From Methanoregulaceae archaeon (GTDB taxonomy: Archaea > Halobacteriota > Methanomicrobia > Methanomicrobiales > Methanospirillaceae), in assembly GCA_025453715.1 (NCBI GenBank), contig JALOPT010000134.1, forward strand, positions 1 through 5,019: 5,019 bases of DNA, given 5' to 3'. The notes below the pieces were generated by a model, which worked only from the letters and a program-made list of their open reading frames with translations, ran no database searches and was not told where the DNA came from. Shown piece by piece: positions 1 to 5,019 of this stretch (the stretch's first letter is position 1; each line of letters starts with the position of its first letter). The position numbers and the translations under genes were made by a program.

Positions 1-747
1 TCGGCCGGTTATATGCTTCGGTGAAAGGACATATTCTGCACCGGCATGCCGTAAATAACGGTCAAAAGACAGCTTGTCAACAACGGCGACAATTTTTCCG
101 CTCGTGATCTCCCTGATCCCGAGAATGATGGTTGCCGTTGTCCGCTCATCCTCGCATACGATGACCGTACCGGCATTTTTCATCCAGATATTTGACCACG
201 TCGCTGGATTATTGTAATCTCCCCAGACCACATAGACACTTTTCCGGTAGAGACGGGCTGCTTCCTGTGCGGCTTTCTCATCCCTGTCAAGGATTACAAT
301 ATCGAATTCCGCTATCATCAGGCTTTCAACGAGTGCCTTGGTAAGCTCCCCATACCCGACAATAATGATATGGTTTTTCAGTTCATGGGGAGTCCGCTGG
401 GGTGGTGAAGCCCGTAAGAGGGCAGTCAGGTATGGGGCAATGAGGAGCGGAACAATCATGAAAATGAGGGTAATCCCTGTGATCATCATAATAATTGCAA
501 GAAATACCGTGTACTGGTTCTGGAACGGCAGCAGTTCGCCATACCCTACGGTAGTTATTGTTTCTACCACGAAAAGGAGCGATGAAGGCCAGGATATTGG
601 TTTACTTTCCAGTACCGGGTACAGGTAGTGGAACAGGACCGTGTATGCCACCATCTGGAGAAAGAAAAGGATGAAATAGAGCCCTATTTTCACTTCCGGT
701 GAACTATGGATCAGCCTCCAGAATAATCCCCGTGTGTTTCCCCTCAT
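1..747 (-). CDS. Two-TM potassium channel with RCK (TrkA-N) domain, 3' end beyond window
   Basis: Predicted membrane potassium channel of the MthK/Kch type; 249 codons are visible and the frame is open at the left edge. A short cytoplasmic start is followed by a hydrophobic helix at about residues 19-46, a pore helix, the selectivity filter TTVGYG at 65-70, and a second helix at about 79-106. A linker then leads into a Rossmann-type RCK domain: NHIIIVGYGELT at 126-136, the acidic end of strand 2 (ILDRDE, 152-157), the GD pair at 176-177, and AGAEYVLSPKHITG at 235-248, a typical RCK ending. In this family the RCK ring gates the pore in response to a ligand such as Ca2+ or a nucleotide; the ligand cannot be read here. 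The ATG at 747 overlaps the stop of the PP-loop gene as ATGA, so translation is probably coupled; only a weak AGGT lies just upstream. There is no voltage sensor, and no Met codon between residue 97 and the RCK domain that could give a soluble RCK product as in MthK. The family is sure; physiological role is inferred. Confidence 0.92.
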   Translation of the reverse strand, partial: MRGNTRGLFWRLIHSSPEVKIGLYFILFFLQMVAYTVLFHYLYPVLESKPISWPSSLLFVVETITTVGYGELLPFQNQYTVFLAIIMMITGITLIFMIVPLLIAPYLTALLRASPPQRTPHELKNHIIIVGYGELTKALVESLMIAEFDIVILDRDEKAAQEAARLYRKSVYVVWGDYNNPATWSNIWMKNAGTVIVCEDERTTATIILGIREITSGKIVAVVDKLSFDRYLRHAGAEYVLSPKHITGR

Positions 748-1538
748 GAGACCTGGTCCCGGAATTTTTTAACCTGTTCACCGATATTGACAAGTGCATA
801 GGGGGCACCCGGATGTTTTCTGTAAAATTGTGACAGTATAGCAGTAATCGGACTCTCCATGCGGTTGCCGTCCTCTGCCTGCGCCTTCGAATAATAATCG
901 TTCAGGAAAAGACGCGTGTAGATGTCCAGTTCCTGCCGTGGTATCTGCATGAAAGGCCTGATAATCCTCGCCCGTTTTAGGCCATCTGCCTGAAAACCTG
1001 ATTGTTGTATCCCTCCACTGGAAATCGCATTCCAGAGGGCCCATTCCGCATGGTCTTCGAGATTGTATCCCATGGCAAGTGCGTTGATTGTTAAGTTTCC
1101 TGCACTGGAAGACAGGCTACGTTCTATCAATGAGTGGGCATGAAATGGAGATTGATGTAGTACATCACACCTGTTCTCCTGTAGATCCTTTTCCGTCGCA
1201 TTATCTGCGGGTATTACAAACCAGGGGATGCCTGCTGCTTCAGTTATTGCCCTGGCACGTTCCATCGAATCCGGATCAGTACTTGGTATGGTTACCGCAA
1301 TGAGGCTGAGATCGTTCCGTTTCCCAATGAGGGTATTCATAAAATCAAGGAGTGCACAACTCGCCGGTCCGCCTGATAACGCAACGGCGTACCGCTCCCC
1401 AGGGACAAGCCAGTGGTTCTTCCTCACGGTCTTTTTCGCTTTATGGAGAACGTCTTCCCAAAAATGTTGCATGCACAGGTGCAGGCCGGAATACTCCTGG
1501 AAAATAATCTCTTGCCTTCCACATTTGCTGCACCCCAT
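744..1538 (-). CDS. Diverged PP-loop protein, TtuA/Ncs6-like, probably lacking canonical thiolation chemistry
   Basis: A 264-residue cytoplasmic protein with the layout of archaeal TtuA/Ncs6 tRNA 2-thiolation enzymes. The N-terminal zinc finger is present (C3, C6, C22, H25 in MGCSKCG and LCMQHF). The PP-loop strand and loop AVALSGGPAS lie at 51-60, a MGYNLEDHAEWAL block at 156-168 matches the family's TGHNxDDxAxxxL, and RPFMQIPRQELDIY at 194-207 matches its KPL..IPEKEV.LY segment. Key residues differ. SGGKDS has become SGGPAS, losing the Lys and Asp. The PCxxCG motif that carries the Fe-S/catalytic cysteines reads SPFHAHS at 130-136. No cysteine occurs after residue 124, so the third cluster ligand and the C-terminal zinc ribbon are also missing. 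Relatives are usually about 300 residues or more. The ATG at 1538 is the first possible start, because an in-frame TGA lies a few codons upstream. It may be a paralogue with a new substrate, or a non-catalytic adenylate- or RNA-binding protein. The fold is well supported; the function is unknown. Confidence 0.85.
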   Translation of the reverse strand: MGCSKCGRQEIIFQEYSGLHLCMQHFWEDVLHKAKKTVRKNHWLVPGERYAVALSGGPASCALLDFMNTLIGKRNDLSLIAVTIPSTDPDSMERARAITEAAGIPWFVIPADNATEKDLQENRCDVLHQSPFHAHSLIERSLSSSAGNLTINALAMGYNLEDHAEWALWNAISSGGIQQSGFQADGLKRARIIRPFMQIPRQELDIYTRLFLNDYYSKAQAEDGNRMESPITAILSQFYRKHPGAPYALVNIGEQVKKFRDQVS

Positions 1539-1590
1539 GCTGCTACCAGATCAACCTTTATCATCCAAATAGATAAAATGTGTAGCACAG
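1539..1590. promoter_or_regulatory. Divergent promoter region between the PP-loop gene and rio2
   Basis: This 52-bp gap is the only non-coding DNA in the window and separates two divergent transcription units. It is AT-rich relative to the flanks. For the plus strand, TTTATCATC at 1557-1565 is a plausible archaeal TATA box; about 26 bases on, transcription would begin close to the rio2 ATG, giving a leaderless or nearly leaderless mRNA, which fits the absence of a Shine-Dalgarno there. For the minus strand, TTTTATCTAT at 1578-1569 is a TATA-like stretch. A loose Shine-Dalgarno (AGGTTGATCT, 1557-1548, an interrupted AGGTGATC) precedes the PP-loop ATG by 9 bases. The two minus-strand signals are too close together for both to work in the usual geometry, so at least one assignment is probably wrong. 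No clear operator palindrome is seen. Confidence 0.45.
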
Positions 1591-2448
1591 ATGGCAATTT
1601 CCGCCGATCATATCAGGACACTCCATAAATACGAAGTCGATGTACTTCAGGCGCTTGAGCGTCTCATGAAAAAATACGAGTGGGTCCCCCTCGAGGTACT
1701 GGTAAAGGCTGTCGGACTTGACGAACCGGAAACATCGTTCCGCATCAGCCGCCTGATGGAGAAGGGAATGGTGAGGTATAACGCCGTCCCTTACGACGGG
1801 TATTCCCTGGTCTTCACGGGGTATGATGCGCTTGCACTCCGGACCCTCACAAAAAAAGGGACAATCCAGGCACTTGGGTGCATGATTGGGGTGGGTAAGG
1901 AGTCGGTGGTGTACGAAGGGATTGGCCTCGGGTGCGTGGCCCTCAAGTTCCACCACGTCGGGCAGCGGTCGTTCCAGTCAGTGCGTCTCAACCGCGAATA
2001 CCGGCCTGAACAGACTCATTCTCCATGGATTTTTACCTCGCGGCAGTCAGCAGAACGGGAATTCCTCGCCTTAAAGACACTTCACCCGGATGTAAAAGTC
2101 CCGCTTCCAGTCGACCAGAACCGGCATGTCGTGGTGATGGAGTATATCCCCGGTGTTAACCTCAATAATGCGAGGGTTGAGGAGCCGGAAGAGTTCCTTG
2201 ATGAGATAATCGGGGAAGTCAGGAAGGCATACAACCTTGGAATAATTCACGCCGACTTTTCTGAATTCAATATTATGGTCAATGAACGGGGCTGCACCCT
2301 GATTGACTGGCCGCAGTGGATGGAGACCGGCCACCCCAATGCTGAAACTATCCTCCGGCGTGATATCAATAATATCCTCACGTACTTCTCACGGAAGTAC
2401 CAGTTGTCATATGATATCGAGGACACGATGAGATGCGTGACCAGCTGA
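1591..2448 (+). CDS. rio2: Rio2 atypical serine kinase/ATPase (small-subunit maturation)
   Basis: A full-length 285-residue archaeal Rio2 protein. Residues 1-88 form the Rio2-specific winged-helix domain (YEWVPLEVLVKAVGL, FRISRLMEKGMV). The RIO kinase domain follows. Its P-loop is IGVGKESVVYEG at 99-110, the ATP-contacting lysine is K119 in VALKF, and the flexible loop precedes the helix-C glutamates in SAEREFLAL (153-161). The hinge is MEYIPG (183-188), the catalytic loop HADFSEFN (220-227) has D222 and N227, and the metal-binding D239 sits in LIDWPQW, followed by the GHPNAE segment. All catalytic residues are present. Known family role: binding the pre-40S/pre-30S particle, with ATP hydrolysis or autophosphorylation at the metal-loop aspartate driving late 18S/16S maturation. 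The ATG at 1591 gives the expected start of the family and has no Shine-Dalgarno, which suggests leaderless initiation. The last 16 bases overlap the DUF460 gene. Identification is firm. Confidence 0.96.
   Translation: MAISADHIRTLHKYEVDVLQALERLMKKYEWVPLEVLVKAVGLDEPETSFRISRLMEKGMVRYNAVPYDGYSLVFTGYDALALRTLTKKGTIQALGCMIGVGKESVVYEGIGLGCVALKFHHVGQRSFQSVRLNREYRPEQTHSPWIFTSRQSAEREFLALKTLHPDVKVPLPVDQNRHVVVMEYIPGVNLNNARVEEPEEFLDEIIGEVRKAYNLGIIHADFSEFNIMVNERGCTLIDWPQWMETGHPNAETILRRDINNILTYFSRKYQLSYDIEDTMRCVTS
2419..2423 (+). promoter_or_regulatory. Likely ribosome binding site for the DUF460 gene, inside rio2
   Basis: GAGGA lies 9 bases before the ATG at 2433, within the rio2 coding sequence. It supports 2433 as the start; the ATG at 2428 is in the rio2 frame (M280) and cannot start this protein. 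It is only a short match, so coupling to rio2 translation may matter more. Confidence 0.5.
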
Positions 2449-4397
2449 AGGTATTCGGGATTGATATTATCCGGGGCTCTGTAAGGTCAAAGTCCCGGAG
2501 GCCGCTCTATGCACTGGTACGACTCCAGGGTGACCAGGTCCTTTCCGAAGACGGGGTCTCGTCCTTTCGTCTTTTCAGGATGCTTTCCCAGGAACAACCC
2601 GACATCCTGGCTGTCGACAGCCTCCAGGAGATCTCGACCGACCAGCACGAGTTATTTGCATTCATGCAGTCTCTTCCCCCTGCGACACGCCTTGTACAGG
2701 TGACCGGTGGGGAACGGAAAGAGTCTCTCATAAAAGTTGCAAGCAGGTATAACATCAGTTTTAACCGGCTCGACCCCTTTGACGAGGCCCGCACGATTGC
2801 CCGGGTGGCGTCTCTTGGGGCAGGGGCTGAAGTAATTGCCTTTGAAAACAGCTCTGATGTGATTGTAACCCGTAACCGGTCCCCGGGCAAAGGCGGGTGG
2901 AGCCAGAACCGGTACGTACGAAAGATCCACGGCGGGGTTTTGCAAAGGGCAAGGGAGATCGAGATGGACCTTGTTGCGGCCGGCCTTAAATACGAAAAAA
3001 AGGAAGTTAAGGCATTTGGAGGGTGCAGCAAAGTCTCTTTCAGGGTTTTTGCCCCACGTGAACAGCTACCCGTGCCCACGTACCGGGGTGCAGATGTCCA
3101 GGTCCGGATAAGCGGAAGACGCCTGGACCGGATCATGTTCCGGCCTCTCTCGGTCCGACCGAAATTTATTATCGTCGGGATGGACCCCGGGACGACGACT
3201 GCCATCGCCGCCCTTGACCTTGAGGGGAACCTGCTTCACCTGAGCAGTTCCCGCCAGACCTCCCTCTCTGATGTTATCGAATCGCTTTACAAGGTCGGGA
3301 AACCGGTTGTGGTAGCGACCGATGTCCGGGATATGCCATTTTCTGTTGAAAAGGTCAGGCGGGCATTCAATGCGGTTGCCTATGCTCCCCGGCTCGATGT
3401 GAGCGTGGATGCAAAAATGGAGTATACTCAGCCGTTCAAGTACATGAACGATCATGAGCGGGATGCGTTATCTGCTGCGCTTGAAGCATACCGGCATTAT
3501 AACCACAAGTTCCAGAATATCCTTAAGCGGGTACCTCCGGGCCAGGACCTGGACGAGGTCAGGGCCGGCCTGATCCGTGGCCATTCGCTGGAACAGGTGA
3601 TTGGAGAACTCAAAGTCATCATACAGCCATTGAAAATTGAAGAACCTGTTGTGCAGACAGATAAAAAATCGGATGAGCGGGTGAGGGTCCTCGATGGGAT
3701 GGTAAAACGCCTGCGCACCTATGTCCAGGAGCTGCAGGAAGATCTCAAGGTCAAAGAGCGTGAGATCGTCAGACTCCAGTCCCGTATCCGTAAAATCCGG
3801 TCAGTACATGAAAAAGATATCATAAAAGATGCAGAAATTGCAAAGCGTGACCTGGCGATACAGACGATGAAAAAAAGGCTCCGTCGTGAAGAACGGTCGA
3901 ACAGGAACCTGAAAAAGAAAATCGAGCGAAAGGACCGGATTGATGAACTTGCCGGCAGTCATGATTCGATCCCGGTCAAGATGCTTGGTGCTTTTACTAA
4001 AGATGCTGTCAGGACACTGTCAGATGACCTCGGGGTGGAGGAGGGTGATGTCCTGTACGTGCTCAGGACAGACGGGTGGGGGAGGAGCGTGATCCGTGAG
4101 ATTGGGGAGATGCGGGTAAAGGCAGTAATTACCGGGCCGGGTTTAACCCTGCATGCTGATCCCCAGCTCCAGGCGGCCTGCATGGAACAGAATATTCCTC
4201 TCCTTGACGGCGGGGAAATACCAATTCTTATCAGGGGAAAAATCGGGAGTGCCGGGAAAATCCCCTTTGAAGCATTGTTGAAACAGTGGCAGGAAAAACA
4301 AAAGGATTATGAGAACAAGCAGAATACAAAGCGTATCGAGGGGATATTCAGGGATTACCAGACTGCACGGGGAAAGGAGATGAGAAAGAGTGGATGA
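2433..4397 (+). CDS. DUF460/COG2433-family protein: putative RNase H/RuvC-fold nuclease with coiled coil
   Basis: A 654-residue soluble protein of an almost exclusively archaeal family of unproven function. The central module (about 244-365) has RuvC/YqgF-like RNase H features: IIVGMDPGTT with D251 on strand 1, PVVVATD with D297 on strand 4, and NDHERDALSAALEAY at 339-353 with D340/D344 on the last helix, matching the acidic triad spacing. The N-terminal module (about 5-130) repeats the pattern: VFGID with D11, DILAVDS with D62, and PFDEARTIARVASLG at 115-129 with D117/E118. Between them is a conserved-looking SPGKGGWSQNRYVRKIHGG segment (150-168). Residues about 410-505 form a Lys/Arg- and Glu-rich coiled coil, and 512-615 an alpha/beta C-terminal domain with GDVLYVLRTDGWG and GEIPILIRG. 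No signal peptide or membrane segment is visible. It overlaps rio2 by 16 bp and thiL by 8 bp. A nuclease or Holliday-junction/RNA-structure role is inferred from fold only; the link to Rio2 hints at RNA processing. Confidence 0.9.
   Translation: MRDQLKVFGIDIIRGSVRSKSRRPLYALVRLQGDQVLSEDGVSSFRLFRMLSQEQPDILAVDSLQEISTDQHELFAFMQSLPPATRLVQVTGGERKESLIKVASRYNISFNRLDPFDEARTIARVASLGAGAEVIAFENSSDVIVTRNRSPGKGGWSQNRYVRKIHGGVLQRAREIEMDLVAAGLKYEKKEVKAFGGCSKVSFRVFAPREQLPVPTYRGADVQVRISGRRLDRIMFRPLSVRPKFIIVGMDPGTTTAIAALDLEGNLLHLSSSRQTSLSDVIESLYKVGKPVVVATDVRDMPFSVEKVRRAFNAVAYAPRLDVSVDAKMEYTQPFKYMNDHERDALSAALEAYRHYNHKFQNILKRVPPGQDLDEVRAGLIRGHSLEQVIGELKVIIQPLKIEEPVVQTDKKSDERVRVLDGMVKRLRTYVQELQEDLKVKEREIVRLQSRIRKIRSVHEKDIIKDAEIAKRDLAIQTMKKRLRREERSNRNLKKKIERKDRIDELAGSHDSIPVKMLGAFTKDAVRTLSDDLGVEEGDVLYVLRTDGWGRSVIREIGEMRVKAVITGPGLTLHADPQLQAACMEQNIPLLDGGEIPILIRGKIGSAGKIPFEALLKQWQEKQKDYENKQNTKRIEGIFRDYQTARGKEMRKSG
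4376..4383 (+). promoter_or_regulatory. Strong Shine-Dalgarno that fixes the thiL GTG start
   Basis: GGAGATGA is one mismatch from the archaeal consensus GGAGGTGA and sits 6 bases before the GTG at 4390. It decides the start: the nearby ATG at 4394 is in another frame and meets TAG after five codons, so the GTG is the only sensible initiator. The site lies inside the 3' end of the DUF460 gene. Confidence 0.8.
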
Positions 4398-5019
4398 ACG
4401 GGCATTGTTAGAGGATGTGTATGCAATCATCGGGAAGGAACAATGCCTCGACGATTGTGCTGTAATCCCCTGCGGTGAGCAACTTCTCGTTGCCACGACC
4501 GACATGCTCCACGAAACAACCGATTTTCCTGCCGGGATGACGGACTGGCAGGTTGGATGGATGAGCGCCGCAGTAACGCTATCTGATATTGCGTCCATGG
4601 GTGCGACCCCGTCGATTATTCTGCTGGCAGTTGGTCTCGATCACCCGCAAAGGCTCCGGGAAATTATGAGGGGTGCCAGGGACTGTTGTTCACGGGCAGG
4701 GGCTCGCATTGCCGGTGGTGATATTGATCACCACGCAGAACTGACTATCGTCAGCAGTGGCCTGGGGATGGTTGCACCTGGCCATATCGTCCGGCGTTCC
4801 GGGGCCAGCGCCGGGGATCTCATCTGCGTGACCGGGGTCCTTGGCTGTGCCCAGGCCGCCCTCAACGGGTACCACCAGTATGATAAAGCTCTCCTTGAGC
4901 CGCAGGCCCGGGTCCGGGAAGGGGAGGTGCTTTGCAGGAATGGGGCAACCTCTATGATGGACATCAGTGACGGCCTTGCAATCTCGCTCTATGACCTGCT
5001 CGAGGCAAATTCCTGCGGG
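4390..5019 (+). CDS. thiL: Thiamine-monophosphate kinase ThiL, 3' end beyond window
   Basis: ATP-dependent phosphorylation of thiamine monophosphate to thiamine pyrophosphate, the last step of cofactor synthesis, in the cytoplasm. The visible 210 residues, roughly two thirds of a typical ThiL, carry the PurM/ThiL-superfamily landmarks in order: LDDCAVIP at 20-27 and ATTDMLHETTDFP at 35-47 (Mg-ATP site acids), TLSDIASMGATP at 63-74, AGGDI at 108-112, the domain junction GDLICVTGVLG at 142-152, and MDISDGL at 190-196. The frame remains open at the right edge. Translation starts at GTG 4390, eight bases inside the DUF460 gene, after a good Shine-Dalgarno, which indicates translation coupled to that gene. 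The N terminus is short but begins at the usual place relative to the DDCA motif. Other PurM-like kinases (selenophosphate synthetase, HypE) are unlikely because the SDIASMGA and MDISDGL motifs are those of ThiL. No thiamine riboswitch precedes it. Confidence 0.93.
   Translation, partial: MDERALLEDVYAIIGKEQCLDDCAVIPCGEQLLVATTDMLHETTDFPAGMTDWQVGWMSAAVTLSDIASMGATPSIILLAVGLDHPQRLREIMRGARDCCSRAGARIAGGDIDHHAELTIVSSGLGMVAPGHIVRRSGASAGDLICVTGVLGCAQAALNGYHQYDKALLEPQARVREGEVLCRNGATSMMDISDGLAISLYDLLEANSCG

Noticed and set aside
355..372. RCK glycine motif reads GYGELT without the third glycine, suggesting an inactive nucleotide site
   Set aside because: RCK domains vary at this position (MthK has GWSEST), so this alone is ordinary and does not show loss of ligand binding.
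421..460. Possible internal start giving a soluble RCK-only product, as in MthK
   Set aside because: No Met codon occurs between residue 97, within the second helix, and the RCK domain, and no Shine-Dalgarno is apparent in the linker.
1228..1572. Open frame of 114 codons on the plus strand opposite the PP-loop gene
   Set aside because: It has no domain features and no ribosome site, and it runs across the divergent promoter; the minus-strand frame carries the zinc finger and PP-loop motifs.
2302..2316. Rio2 metal-binding loop reads IDW rather than the more usual IDF
   Set aside because: The aspartate that matters is kept and an aromatic replaces an aromatic, so activity is not in doubt.
2507..3205. 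Open frame of 232 codons on the minus strand opposite the DUF460 gene
   Set aside because: It is Ser/Arg/Pro-rich with no recognisable domain and lies wholly opposite a gene with clear conserved motifs; it is an antisense shadow.
4394..4411. ATGA overlap suggesting an ATG start for the gene after DUF460
   Set aside because: That frame stops at TAG after five codons; the ThiL frame starts at GTG 4390.
4143..4598. Minus-strand frame of 151 codons with a hydrophobic stretch spanning the DUF460/thiL junction
   Set aside because: The plus strand here encodes the DUF460 C terminus and the ThiL N-terminal motifs; the hydrophobic run is a by-product of reverse reading.

Overview
The window reads as a euryarchaeal chromosome fragment, most likely from a methanogen of the Methanomicrobiales type. 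The evidence is an archaeal-type Rio2 kinase, a DUF460/COG2433-family protein (almost entirely archaeal), Shine-Dalgarno-like sites close to GGAGGTGATC, and moderately GC-rich coding sequence. The order-level assignment is an impression from protein character and was not tested by a search. About 99% of the window is coding. There is no sign of mobile DNA, CRISPR, rRNA or tRNA.

Left arm, minus strand (positions 1538 down to 1). A 264-residue PP-loop protein of the TtuA/Ncs6 tRNA-thiolation superfamily is followed, through an ATGA stop/start overlap, by a two-helix potassium channel with a TTVGYG filter and a cytoplasmic RCK (TrkA-N) domain. The channel runs off the left edge. The PP-loop protein keeps its N-terminal zinc-finger ligands. 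It has lost the usual SGGKDS residues, the cluster-binding CxxC pair and the later cysteine, so it looks like a diverged or non-thiolating paralogue.

Centre (1539-1590). This is the only intergenic gap, 52 bp, and it lies between divergent genes, so both promoters must be here or must extend into the coding ends. AT-rich TATA-like stretches are visible for both directions. Rio2 has no visible Shine-Dalgarno and is probably leaderless or nearly so.

Right arm, plus strand (1591 to 5019). Three genes overlap end to end: Rio2 atypical kinase (16S rRNA/small-subunit maturation), a 654-residue DUF460 protein, and ThiL (thiamine-phosphate kinase, truncated by the right edge). The overlaps are 16 bp and 8 bp, which points to one transcript with coupled translation. 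The DUF460 protein appears to contain two RNase H/RuvC-like modules in tandem, then a basic coiled coil, then a small alpha/beta C-terminal domain. It is the least understood gene here. Its position directly behind Rio2 suggests, but does not prove, a role in RNA or ribosome metabolism. ThiL is probably co-transcribed for genomic rather than pathway reasons.
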